Below, piece by piece: positions 35,246 through 47,455 of a stretch of DNA of 64,000 nt; the stretch's first letter is position 1; every line of letters starts with the position of its first letter. Both the position numbers and the translations under genes were made by a program. The notes under the pieces were generated by a model that had not been told where the DNA came from, made no database searches, and saw nothing but the letters and a program-made list of their open reading frames with translations. Source of the stretch: Trichuris trichiura (taxonomy: Eukaryota; Nematoda; Enoplea; Trichinellida; Trichuridae); assembly GCA_037903355.1 (NCBI GenBank), contig JBAJFE010000039.1, positions 682,001 through 746,000 on the forward strand, in the 5' to 3' direction.

Positions 35246-37734
35246 TTCAAGATTATACAGGGTGTATACGGAACACCCCTCCTGTCAGCGGCCAGATATT
35301 TGGAGCATACACGTATTAAAGCGGGTCTTACTCAAGGCCAACTGACCTTCTTACTGAAATGCAGAGACCACAGAATTCTACCGAAGTGCTTTCAACTAAA
35401 ATGGGGTCAGAACGTGGATAGTCACTCAAAACGAATCCTATTTTCCGCTGGATTATCTCTGCTCAAAAACGTTATAAAACAACACAGATTTACAATAGCG
35501 AGTTTGATAGCAAACTACAACAACACACTCTGTTACCTCAGAAACCAACTACAGAGAGCAATTTACGAAGTCTTGGTCAGACATGTGGATGTGGCCGCAG
35601 GAACAGTTTGCACGACACAAAAATAGGTATTAAAAAGGAAATTCGATAGACTTCAGGCGAGTTTCCCAGTGACTTCTCTAAATGCCTACAGTAATAGCTT
35701 ACAAAAGACCACTGAGTCGGAACTAAATACAACAATAGTAAACCTCAGCTCCTCCCCTCTGAGCGAAAGTGAGGCCATACTAAAAAAGGGACTGAACTTC
35801 GTTCCCACCCCTAAACGACCACCCATTCTCGATATCGTTACCTCAATTGAAGACAGCTTATCTTCGACAGACCCACAAAGAGCCAGACAGATTAAAAGCA
35901 CTTTATCTACATTAATCTTAAATCAGCGCTTCAACGCCACTCCTAACTTAAGTCGACATGAGATGAACTGCCTACATTGGCTTCGAAATCAACCGAACAG
36001 AATTATCACTAAAGCCGATAAAGGAAATAAAATAGTTCTACTAGACAGAAACACCTACATGGAAAAAATGACAGCTATCTTAAGCACCAACAATTATGCC
36101 CCTTTACCCACTGACCCTACAGAGGCTTCCCAGAAAAATCTTCGATCTCTCCTCATCACATATGCCACAGAGACCAAAGAACCTGAAATCAACAAAATGA
36201 TAACACATCTTAAGTTTGCATCGAACTTCAGACCCCCTGAGCTCTATGGTCTCCCAAAAGTACACAAACCAGGGATTCCAATGAGACCAATAGTTTCCAC
36301 CATTAATAGTATCACAAGTGAACTCAGTCGATACTTAGGAACGATCACCAAACCACTTACTGGTAAAGAGCCGTCCTTTATTAAAAATAGCAAAACTTTT
36401 GTCAACGAAATCCGGAGTCACTACCTAGAACCAGATGAGATTCTGGTTAGTTATGACGTAAAAGAACTATCCCGAGCATCCCCATATCAGATACACTTGA
36501 GATCCTATACAATCTCCTCAATGCAGACACAAGTCTACCCACCAGAATTAAATTAAATCCCTTTCACATTGTCAAATTAGTTTCCTTTTGCATGGAAGAA
36601 TGCAATAATTTCACTTTTGATAACAAGTACTACAAACAATCTAGCGGAGTACCTATGGGCAGCCCCTTATCTCCAGTATTAGCAGAAATTTTTATGGAAA
36701 GCTTTGAAAGACAAATGTTCGCAACGGTAGACAGACACATAGCTCCACGCCTTTTCAAAAGGTACGTAGACGACATATTCGTAATTATTAAAGCTGGAAA
36801 GGAAGAGCAATTTTTACAATTCCTCAACAACATCCGCCCGAACCAAATCGTTTTCACAATGGAAAAAGAAGACAACAACACCCTACCCTTTCTAGACGCT
36901 TTAATTATTCGCACAAACGATGGGCTAAAAACCAGAGTATATAGAAAACCCACGCACACGGATCAGTACCTCAACTTTTCATCACATCACCCCAGATCAG
37001 TAATGCGTGGTATCCTCTCCGGAATGATTGACCGAGCAATCAAATTATGCAGTCCTGAATATCTTCAACCAGAGTTCAACTACATTCGAAACATTTTCTG
37101 CAAGAACGGATATCCCAGGTCCTTTATTAGCCAAGTATTCAACTACAAGCTTCGCAAACGTGAATCTAGTGCAGAAAACGCTTCGCACCAGCCTTGCTTA
37201 GTTATTCCCTATGTGGCAAGCTTAGGAGAAAAAATTACCCGGCTAGGAAGAACGTTAGGTTTCAGAGTCTTCTTCAAGAGCTCCCCTAACCTCAGATCAA
37301 TTCTTCGCTCGGACAAAACAAAAATCCCAACAAACAAGAAGACAGGATTAGTATACGCAGTGGAATGCTCTTGCTCAGGAATTTATATTGGCGAAACAGG
37401 GAACACTTTAGAACATAGATTTAATGAACATTTAAAAAAGCTTGCAAGTTACAACAATGCGAAGGCCCTGCTCAATAGCAGTGGCTATGGAACTACACAA
37501 AGAGGAAGACCAATTTTAAACCCGATAATCACCATGGAAAAAGCCAAACAGGCCTCTGCTGTGGCAGAACATGCCACACAATGTAACCAAACGCTCAACC
37601 CAAAAGTCTTATGTTATGAAAAGAACCTACGATTAAGAAGAATCAAAGAAGCCCTTTACATAAGACACAACCTCACATACAACCGCGACCAAGGAGCAGA
37701 TGTAAGTGAAATTTGGACAAATATACAAATATAG
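35246..37734 (+). pseudogene. Penelope-like retroelement ORF (RT plus GIY-YIG endonuclease), inactivated
   Basis: The encoded protein would be a reverse transcriptase of the Penelope type, copying element RNA, with a C-terminal GIY-YIG nicking domain. An N-terminal part (VYGTPLLSAARYLEHTRIKAG) is followed by ADKGNKIVLLDRNTY, ELYGLPKVHKPGIPMRPIVS and ILVSYDVK (RT core), then GVPMGSPLSPVLAEIFME, the catalytic YVDD at 36763-36774, TLPFLDALI, and the nuclease motif GIYIGET at about 37378-37398. Two lesions interrupt it: a TAG nonsense codon at 35624-35626, and a one-base frameshift near 36470 just after the ILVSYDVK motif, so the continuation lies in the next frame. The C-terminal end is also altered by a short duplication compared with the inverted copy. 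It is dead as a single protein but fairly young, since most of the frame is intact. Confidence 0.93.
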
Positions 37735-38053
37735 TGACGCGTTACGACTGCTGCTCCATAATTGGACGTGATACAAGAACACATGGAGCAAGTGAAAGGA
37801 GAAATAATCACCGCACATGAGAAAAAAATGCGAAAAACGGACAAATCACATACCATACAAACAGAAAAACCACCAACAGAGAACTTTAAAACACCCGCTT
37901 TAAACCATGAAAACGACAGAAGACTCAAGTCACGCGCACAAGTTACATCCATAACTCACAACCGCTGAAGACGGGTCTCGGTCGACCCGAAAGCTCCGGA
38001 GTTATTTAACACATTAAACGGGAATAATTCCGTAATAAAACTTTTGCAATTAC
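37735..38053 (+). mobile_element. 3' terminal unit of the Penelope-like element
   Basis: Untranslated 3' region containing the stem-loop core at 37965-38004 (CTGAAGAC, stem GGGTC/GACCC, GAAA, GCTCCGGAG). It ends CGTAATAAAACTTTTGCAAT, directly against an ATT microsatellite. It matches in inverse the left unit at 34375-34460. Confidence 0.8.
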
Positions 38054-38054
38054 A

Positions 38055-38116
<62 letters not shown>
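38054..38116 (+). repeat. (ATT)n microsatellite at the retroelement's 3' junction
   Basis: About 20 ATT units directly follow the Penelope-like 3' end. The element either integrated at the repeat or seeded it. Confidence 0.95.
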
Positions 38117-38120
<4 letters not shown>

Positions 38121-40399
38121 TACGCTAAAAGGTGTTTACTCAAGCAAGTGTCCAACCGAAGAAAGCAAAGGATTTCATGCACAGGTGAGGTTGATTTATC
38201 AGGTGAACAAACGGGCCGAAGTTTATATTGCTAACTTGCTGAAGGCTTGTAGAACTGGAAGTATTCATTGAAAGATTAACAAGTTTTACATTTTTATCGT
38301 TAGCAAGCAGAAGTCCAATAACATGACATTTCAGCAACGAAGCCTGCAAGTTTGGAAGCATTACTCTCACTGCCGTTGTTTGTTTAATTTAACAATTCAA
38401 AGTTGAAATGAAAACCTGCAACTACTGATAAAGTCGTCACAATTTTTCATGTTGGCAATGGTTGAAAACGGTTTGTACCCCGTTGAGCGTAACAAAAAAA
38501 TGTATCGAACCAGAGCTTATGGAAACTGTTCCCGTCTTCAGCGATGTAAGGTACAGGCGTGTGATCGATCAATTACGACTCGTTATGAAGAGAACACATA
38601 TCTTTAAAACTTTTCATGATCAAGGTTTTGCTGGTTTTGTTGCAAGTGACAAACATTGCTATGCAAAAATAACATGAATTCACGATTACGACAAGCTAGT
38701 CTTATTTAACTTTGTCGATCTTCCACTGAAACAAACTTTCCTGTAAAGGCACAATAAAAACGTGAAATGATCTATCCTCAATTGAGAGGGAAAAAATAGC
38801 CATGAACTCGGTTTTTCTTATTTAGCGATGGCTCCTCAGTTTTCATTAGTAACTAGAAGCGCCAATCCTTTCGTCGACTAAAAGGTTAACGCAGAATGCA
38901 GACGTCTACGTAAGTGGGCCCTTTTTCTCCTTAAAAACACGAAGCTGGGTTGCACCTTTAAGTCGAACGCAAACAACAAAACCTCTGATAATCAATTCGT
39001 TTCTTTTTCAGGAAAAAAACTTCAATAAAGTTTATGGAGCACTTACATAAAGCAAAGTATCTAATGAAACAGTTGGAATAATTACAACGACACAAGAGCA
39101 GGTACGCAAAAGCATTAGCAAATTCAAAATGGTATCTGCACATGCTGCAAATCCTTTGGCTCTTTATTACAGCTTTTATAATAAAAAAAATAGGGCAGCG
39201 TCATTGCCTTCTTCTTCTTTTTTAGCAAATTCAGTAATGATAAAGGTTATTTCGCGTAATCATAAACAGCTACGCAATTGCGTCAGCCGAGTTTCAAAAG
39301 TAAAAAAAATACATAATGACACAGAGTTGCGAAAACAAACAAAATGACGGATGACTCTAAAATCACATGGCTGACAGAACCACGAGTGCTGATCTACTGA
39401 CGTATGAGATCATGAGAGCAGTGAAGGTAAAAAAAAATTATGAAATTCACAAACACTTGCTTATGATTCATTTTTTCCATCGATAAAAGCAACGGAATTA
39501 CAACATCTGTAGTGACGTAATAAAGTAGGTTCGAGATGTTTTTCAGTCCATGAACCATGACGAACTTTCAATGTGGAAGATAAACATGGAGCCATATTTT
39601 TCCCTTGAATGTACAGTGAGCATAACGACGGCGATGACGCCATTTCCCTCAGCATTTCAGATAAACTTTTTTGCATAATATTTCATCGATAAACAAGGAA
39701 ACATTACTGATCATTCATTCATAGCAGAATAAATTATTTCAAGTTTTCTGTCAGCTTGTTCTACTTATAATTTTACTATGATACTCAGCATAAATCGCCA
39801 TCCCGCCCACAGTGAATACTACAGCTTCATTAAGTTATTTCAGCTTTTATGGCTCCTTCGCCCAAAAAAATGTTGAATAAGGCTGTCAGTTATTACACTG
39901 TGGAAATAACCTGTCGTTCAGTAAGAATAGGTTGTTCCTGCGAACTCGTTACGAAAGGGGTAATTTTCACAGTAACGTTCATTCATTAAACAACGATATG
40001 TACAACCGAAAACGTGCAAAGCAATTCAAAAAAATCAACTTACTCTTTTTCATACATGTTCGGTAAGCTTCGTGCAACGCTCACCTCCAAAGAAGATGAA
40101 ACTGTCCCACTAACTGGCAAAAAACTTGGAGAGCTTTTTTAAAGCCTGTAGTTGGAAAGTTAAAGTTGATAAGAGAAAAGCGTATGGTTTTATGGAAAAT
40201 GGAGGAGCCATTCACTTCTTGAAAAAGTCTTTTTTTTTTTCAGAGCGCGTGTTTATTTGTCAAATGCACGCTTTAACAATTCTACATGAATGGACGCAAC
40301 GTACGTCTATCCAAGCATTTACAGAAGCGTCGTTATGGCAAAAGATGCTTGACTTCACTGCAACTTCCCGCTAACTTCCAATAATGATTAAGTTATAAT
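38117..40399. other. Intergenic sequence
   Basis: AT-rich, without a recognised gene. Confidence 0.45.
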
Positions 40400-41414
40400 T
40401 CAACTTGGTTTCAAGCATCGCTTTCCAGATACGGTAGGACAGCATTTGCGCTCCAACTGACAGTCGCCATCAAGGTCGCAGACATCTGTAGCCCCGCTAA
40501 TGACTTCACCGGAAAATGAAGGGCAAGTACCGGGCTTGCTGGCTGGTGCTATTCGAATATAAAGCAAAGAATAACAAAAAGAAAAAGATAAGAATCTTTA
40601 CGCACCTGTAGTTACGCTGTAGCAGCGGGATTCACCGTCATACTTGCAGCAAGTCTGAGGAGACCTGCAGTCACGGCTGCTAAGGCAAAACCTTCCGTTT
40701 GAAAAACCAATCGGCTTTGTGATAGGACAACCCGATGATAGGGATGGCCATGATGTAGTCGTCGTTTCTGGAGAACCTCTATCGGGACAACAATAGCCTC
40801 GGCTGCAGTAAAAACCAGATCCGCAGCTGACACCAGGCGAACAAGATCTCTGAGCTGGAGAGCCATCCGGACACTGACCTGTCGCGAAAAAAAGCCATAA
40901 CAAAAGCTGACTGGAATTGCTATTATTACCGTATGAATTTACCGGTAGCAAGCAGCGCTTTCCAACAAACGTGGGGCAGCACTTGCGATTGAGTTCACAA
41001 GAGTCATCACTGGTGCATAGATCGGAGGCTGACTTTGAGGTACCACTCGGATTGGGAGGACAGGTTCCGGGTTTAGACGATGGCGCCCATGTAGTAGTTC
41101 CGTAGCTTTCCGGTCTCAAACAGCGTCTTCCCAACTTTGTGGGGCAACATTTATAATTTGTGGCGCACTGCTCATCATAGTTGCACCTATGTATCGAATT
41201 CCATGCAACGTTGCCATAGTACTCAGGGCAAACGCCAGGGCGCAGCGCTTCTGAAAACCAAACGTTCACGTAACAGAAATGCTCAGGGAACGACAGTTGA
41301 GAAGACATATAGAATTATGGCAATGGCAAAGATGGTCGACATACCTAGGGAGTGAATGCACAAAACTACTGCAATGAACAGAAAATTCATGACGGTGCCG
41401 GATGCAAAGGACAT
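40400..41414 (-). CDS. Secreted multi-WAP-domain protein
   Basis: WAP (four-disulfide core) domains usually act as small protease inhibitors or antimicrobial modules outside the cell. Four exons join exactly: 41345-41414, 40943-41250, 40606-40873 and 40400-40548, giving 264 residues. A signal peptide (MNFLFIAVVLCIHS core) covers the first ~25 residues. WAP 1 (RPGVCPEYYG... NYKCCPTKLGRRCLRP) and WAP 2 (KPGTCPPNP... NRKCCPTFVGKRCLLP) share exon 2. Exon 3 has two shorter cysteine-rich modules (GFYCSRGYCCPDR and SPQTCCKYDGESRCY). Exon 4 is WAP 3 (KPGTCPSFSG... ERKCCPTVSGKRCLKP). Introns are 94, 69 and 57 bp. A bare 3' splice site lies at 41429-41430, 14 bases before the ATG. Clade I nematodes are known for expanded WAP families. 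Which protease, if any, is inhibited is unknown. Confidence 0.92.
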
Positions 41415-41429
41415 GTTCGTCAACTTCGC

Positions 41430-44400
41430 TGTAGGAGTGAGAGATGTTTTCGACTGACTAGCACTTAGCGTCCATCAAGTTTTGTACCTCTGCTTTTGAA
41501 TGATTCGTGGGTGTTTAGCCTAAATTAATGGACCAGTTTTGCCAACCAGTAATTTCTCTCGTCAGCCTACGTGCAAGCGACGCCAAACCGCCCTATGCTT
41601 TTGAGGAAAACCTAACAAGGACCCATTGACTTCCGCTGAGGCGTACCGCCTGAAACGTAGCCATGTTAAGCCATCAAGCCAGCAAAGTGTGAACACTTGA
41701 CCGCTAGTAAAAAGGGCAGCAACAAAGCTGAACAGTTACTTTCCAAAAATCTGTAAGCAGTTTTGCTTATCAACATGCGAGCGTTCTCATGGGCAACCAG
41801 AACGCCTGATTTTTGACGAACGATCATAAGGAGGTGAAGTGTCGTTTACTAAGGCGAGCCATTGCTATTGTAATTGCCCAACGGTTATGTTAGAACTATT
41901 AATTTTCACCCAACTGGAACTTAAGTTCACACGATCATCGATCATCATTATAATCACGTATTTTCTAAGCCTATTTTTGAAGCCGCTTTCGCCAGTCGTT
42001 CCGAGCTCCCAATAATTGAGCACAGTGAACTGAGTTCTTGATCTGTCGCAGATAAGTGAGCTTCATCAATCACTGCGTGTTGCCTGGTTCAACCACTACA
42101 AAAAACTCACGCGCGTAAGGTGAAAAGAAGCATTCATTTCACGTTGGATCTATAATCGCATTTGCCATCGTTGAATGCATTAAGTTAACAAAGTCTCTCT
42201 TGCATGCAAGTTGAAACAATACCGTTAGAAGTGAGCACTTAAAGAAGCTCAGCGAAAGGGAAAATCTGCGCAAAACATGTTCCAGTTGTCTGGCCAGCCT
42301 TGGAACACATCTTTAGACATTTTTCAACGCTTCAGCAAAAATTGTAAGCCTAAAAGCAGCATTTATGCACGCTCTTCTTGTTCTTGTGATAGAACTGAAC
42401 TACCATGAATATTGCAATTCAGAATCTTTCGTAATGACTACCATGAGCTACGGACAGTCTGGAAAAGTTTCGACATCTTGTTAAAACGTGTGGTCGTTCT
42501 ATTTCAACTGATTAGCGAAGGATAACATAATTGAACGACGGGCGAAGAAACGAAAGCGCGTCCTTTTGCTCTGTCATAAGAAGCCTAACTTGGGAACGCA
42601 AAATTTAAAAAGTAAATTATGCACAGGCAAATCAACATACGTACTATCTTAATAGAGTGCGTACTGAATATAAAGGAACGAAACATTTCTAAACACTCTA
42701 AGGAGCCTTATTTCAAGCCATAATTGCAAGTCAGGCTGAATGTGCATTGAAGTCAACCCATAACTAAAGGTAAAGAGAATTTCGCCTGAAATATAATCGT
42801 ACGGAGTGCTAGCAGTAACGAGAATCTAATAAGACAATGAGATTTTAGAAAATCGCCATATAATCAGCAAGACGCCGGCTTTGTTTTCGTCCTTCAGTCT
42901 CATAAAGTCTTGAACAATCTTTATCCCGATAAATTATCATTACCAAGACAAATTCGCTTCAGATGTCGTGACAGCTAACTAATGACAGCATGCCATAAAT
43001 CACGTTGGCATAGCGTCCTCCTTCCTAACAGAAAAGTAGACAAGGTCATCAACTTTGATACAGCACATTAATACAGCATGAAACTTCCTGCATAAACGCT
43101 TCTCTTCGTAAAAAGTGGAAAGACGTATAACTGATCAACGCTTCACAATAACCGTTTAACGTACGCATAAGACGCTGCTTGAAGTTGAAACCAAAGCGTA
43201 TTTAACTAACACTTAACGAAACTGTACATTTGCTGTTTAAATGAACGGTTTCTGTCTTAAAGATGAATAATTTACGAGAAAGGAAAAGCTTTGAAAATTT
43301 GCTACCTTGAAATGACGTTTTAGCAAAAAAGATGCCAAACTGCGTGGAACATGCAGGCGGGGTGATAGCCTATTCATTGGAAAAGGACAGGGGCGGAAAG
43401 CGCGTAGTCTCAGTTTTAAAAAAACGACTCGAATTATTTTCGGAAACGATGACACTTTTGAAGCAATACAATACTGGCCTACACAATGGAACGGACACAG
43501 TAATATGAGTGTCCACTTTTCGACGGACAGAGCAAATATCAATGCGTTCAATTTGAGCGAGGCTTCATATGGGCACGTAGTCGTTAATCAGAAAAACCTG
43601 CTTGAATTATAATACACAAACATTGATGCTGCTCCCTGTAGTGCTGTTCACGAATGTGGATAGATCACCTTGCGTGTTTACAAGCTTAATTGGTCGGGCG
43701 TGACGGATCTATACGGATAAAATGAACGACTGAAACAAATGCACTAAAGCATTACTGAAAGTGAAACCAACAACGCGTAATAATGCATTGATTTTTATTT
43801 ATTGCTTCGCGGCCGTGAAGAAATACTGTGAAACTTGTCGTCTACTATTAACTGGTGTGCTCATTTTCACTGACGGTGCGATCAACTTTACAATGATTTA
43901 ATGTTCATTTTCCAAAACCATATGTGCTTGCAGAGTATGAATGATTGCGGCAGGAAGCTACCATTTGCATTAGGATGAATGGAGTATTCGATAAATTGAG
44001 CATGCAATTCTGCACAGACAGCCAAGTCTTAGAAGAGTGGAAATACTAAACCGCACGACCGCCCTTTCAATCCTAATTGTGCTTACTAACTTCTACTAAT
44101 GTTCCCAAACTGGAAACGGCTCGAGTCAGACAAAAAAACGTTTCAGACTTTAACGCCTTTGGAATTTTTCCATGTGCAGGAAACGGGTGAAGACTTAACG
44201 AGAAAATCATTTCTTTTTCAGATACAACCTACAAATACAGCTTCAGAGCAATCTATTCATAATGGGAAATCTAAAACTGCGAGCTTTAGAAATCACTGTT
44301 TGGTCATACCAGAGCTGCGCTGTAATACCTAACCTACCCACACAAATGAATTTCAGTTGTTACTGTATTCTTGAAACGCGAAACGTCGAGTTTCATTTTC

Positions 44401-45770
44401 CACTTCAGTGGTATGGTTAGGATTTAGCAAGGCAAAGCTGACAATCAGCTGTTTTTGACCAACTTTACTTCACGAGTACAAATCCAGTCTTAAAGTAGCC
44501 AACGGCCGCAGCGACATTGCTGAACCTTGAGCTGAGGAAACGATTAAGAAGTGCGCTATTTAGAATTGGTACAATAAGCTTGAAAGTAAACACGATGCAT
44601 GCCACAGGTTGTTGCGGTGAATAACCATGCAAAGCAATTTATCGAAAACCTCTCAAACTAAGACGATGAGAGCGCATTCAAAAGATTCATTATCGTAAAG
44701 GGCCTTTTGCGAATAGGGTTTCTGCTTTTTTAAGGGAGACAATCAGGCATGCGAGTTGTCGATAAACATGCCTTTGTAAGAGCTTTCTCAGAACGAGAAT
44801 CTAATCTGAAAAGACCCAACTTGTTGGTCTGATGGAATAACAAGCGTATGAGCCATTACTGTCCCAGTAAACCTAATGAAAAAAATCATGGCAAATGTTT
44901 ACCGGCCTTAATTGGGAACACTGTTCAACAAGTTGTCTGAAATGCCGTTCGCACTGCGTAATAAATCAAAGAGGGGCACAATTCCTCTCTGAGACAACGT
45001 TCAACTCGGTCACGTCCTTGAGTATACGTGAAACCGGATCATTTGAATAGAGAGCTCTTTCATCTATATTAAGCTTAATGGCCTGACCTTTCTCCCCCTC
45101 TCCTCTCATTCCGATGACGAGACCTGAATGTCCTGAAAGCAACATTTCTTCCCGCCGTTTATCTGTAACTATTTACTAACAAAAAGACTTCCAATACTGT
45201 ACCAGCACTGGCATAAAAGCTAGATATCTCGTGTAAAATCATTCTGCTTGAGAATATCCCATCCGCCCTTGAATGTTGAATACGATTTCAGGATAATTTG
45301 AAAAAAGCTTGCACTGACCTTCCATTGATCTCACGGGCCGAAGACCAGTGAAATCAATGGAAAGTCTCATTCATTTCGTTTCATCGGAAAAATAAAAACT
45401 AGCCCAGTCGCATGGAAGGCTACTTTGTTTCACTTTGCGCAAAAGGGACGGAACGGAAATGATCTTTCCAGTGATCAGGGCGCGAAGGCCTATAAGAAAC
45501 TTGCGCATTGGCGCGAACAAGAGCTGTTGAACAAATATGGTTGGGTAAAAACCCTTTCAGCCTAAGTTACGTTGATGAACAAGGGAAAAGAATTAATTGG
45601 CAACGGAAAGAATTCTTTGAAATTCATTGCGCTACTCTAACACACGCTGAAGCGATAGTATTCTTCCCTTATGACAGCCTGCATATACAAGTGAGAGTAA
45701 ATCAATTAACATAGCAGCAGTATTCGCCTAGCAACGTTAACTTTAGTAGCGCCTAAAGCAAATGGCTGAA
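41430..45770. other. Long intergenic region
   Basis: About 4.3 kb with no gene that I can support. Open frames at 43237-43551 (-), 44099-44332 (+) and 45508-45714 (+) lack splice context or motifs. A small inverted repeat at about 45318-45364 (TGACCTTCCATTGATCTCACGG... with the complement GAAATCAATGGAAAGTC) is present. Confidence 0.45.
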
Positions 45771-45773
45771 AGG

Positions 45774-45780
45774 TATAAAT
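45774..45780 (+). promoter_or_regulatory. TATA box of the transthyretin-like gene
   Basis: TATAAAT lies about 140 bases before the likely start codon. A transcription start around 45805 would give a leader of about 110 bases. Confidence 0.45.
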
Positions 45781-45918
45781 GACAGGCGTTCAAATGACGT
45801 AGAACGACAGCTGCTGTTTGCTGTGTGCTGCTGAAGAAGAAACCAGTCTAAAGAAAGTAAAAGTACGCTTTTGATCATGCAGTGGATTGCCGCTCAGACA
45901 GCTCCTCAGTGGAGTACC

Positions 45919-46640
45919 ATGAAGTTGTCACTGTTACTATGCTGTATCCTACTGATTTCCTGTCAGGTCGACGGCCTATTCGGACGAATGCAACGTGTCA
46001 TTGCAACCGGAGAGCTCTTTTGCGGAACAAAGTCTGCGGCAGGAGTGAAAGTAAAGTTAATTGACATTGGTAGGTTGAAACTTTTCTTTCACCTTTGCAC
46101 TGAAAGGCTTACTATTTTTCAACTGCTTATCAGTTGCATTCCGACAAAGATCAAAGCTTTCAAAATTTGCTAGCGTTAACGAAAAAGTAGTTGCTGCATC
46201 AAACATAGTACCAAAAAAATTTACATTGCGCATATGATACCGCGGAAAGGGATACTGCGAAAGTAGCAACTTGCTGGGGAAAGGCAATATGTTGATTTTC
46301 AAGTATGGTGTCATTTCCGCTCTAGTTACACCCGCTTGTCCATGCTACTACAATGCATTACTGCTTTACAGACACTGGACCTGACGATGTTATGGATGAA
46401 AAATATACTGACAGCAATGGAAAATTCCATGTAGACGGGCAAACGGAGGAAATAACTAGCATTGATCCGGTACTAAAAATCTATCATGATTGCAACGATG
46501 GAAAGCCTGGAAAAAGACGCTGGAAACTTGATATACCCAAGAAATACATAGGCACATCCGGTAAAACTCCTCCTGTATTCGATTTGGGACGAGTTAATCT
46601 GGAAGCCATACTACATGACGAGGAAAGAGATTTTATTTAG
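45919..46640 (+). CDS. ttr: Transthyretin-like (TTL) family secreted protein
   Basis: TTL proteins are a large nematode-restricted family of small secreted beta-sandwich proteins. A few are implicated in cell-corpse recognition, and most have no known function. Exon 1 (45919-46069) and exon 2 (46372-46640) join in phase 1 to give 139 residues, the usual family length. A signal peptide MKLSLLLCCILLISCQVDG is followed by ATGELFCGTKSAAGVKVKLI, then DTGPDDVMDEKYTDSNGKF, then the conserved LKIYHDCNDG with the second family cysteine, and WKLDIPKKYI. An earlier in-frame ATG at 45871 would add 16 residues and push the signal peptide inward, so 45919 is preferred. The intron is 302 bp, longer than most in the window. 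Confidence 0.95.
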
Positions 46641-47455
46641 AAACGCGATTTCGCTCTGTTACAGTGTTACAAGCAAGAATTTTAAGTAAACTTCCTAAGC
46701 AAACTGGTAATTAAGTATGCGCGCAGCAACCTTGTTCGTAGAAAGGCACAGAACAACCTTGAAAGTTACATTATGTAGTAAAAAAATTAGAAGGTCTAGA
46801 ATAAACCTAGCCGCGTTTTCAGCGTATGCATTTAAGGTACGTCGGATGCTTACCTGAACACAGCGGCAGCATATACTAAACAAACATGGGATTGTAATGA
46901 TGCATAGCCATGAGCAAAAGGGTCCACCGGAAAGTGAGACAGCAAAGCGCTAACTTTTTGCACGCCTTCAAAATGGTACGGACCTTAAAAGTCACTACTC
47001 TGTAAACGGACAAACAAATTGAAACTGCCATTGCTCACCGATTCATTTTAGACAGCATACTTCGTTTTAACCGTGCTCGCTTAGGGAAGGAACAAAATGG
47101 GATATCACGAATAAAAGAATAATAAAGCATAAATAAGCTTACATCACTACAGACACAACGCAGCCGTTTTCGGCCAACACAGTCATTACAAAACGCACAT
47201 TTCTTTGATGACTACTTATTAAATAACGTTAATTAAGCAAAAATGGATTGTTTTGCATGGTAATAACATTGATAAGTCAGTCAGTAGATTAGAAACAACA
47301 TTCTGAATTTCAAGCAGCAATAATAAAGAAAGAATTCTACCTAATTGATAAACAAGCTGTTAAACAAGACAACTGTATGTCAATGCAAAAAGAAAAAACA
47401 GGAACTATTGCCTAAATAAAGCATTTCTACAAAACTGGATGTACCTTAGACATTT
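46641..47455. other. Intergenic between the convergent TTL and beta-glucuronidase genes
   Basis: AT-rich spacer between two gene 3' ends. No gene was recognised. Confidence 0.5.

Noticed and set aside
43237..43551. A 104-codon minus-strand frame
   Set aside because: No motif, no splice context, and no homology that I could recognise.
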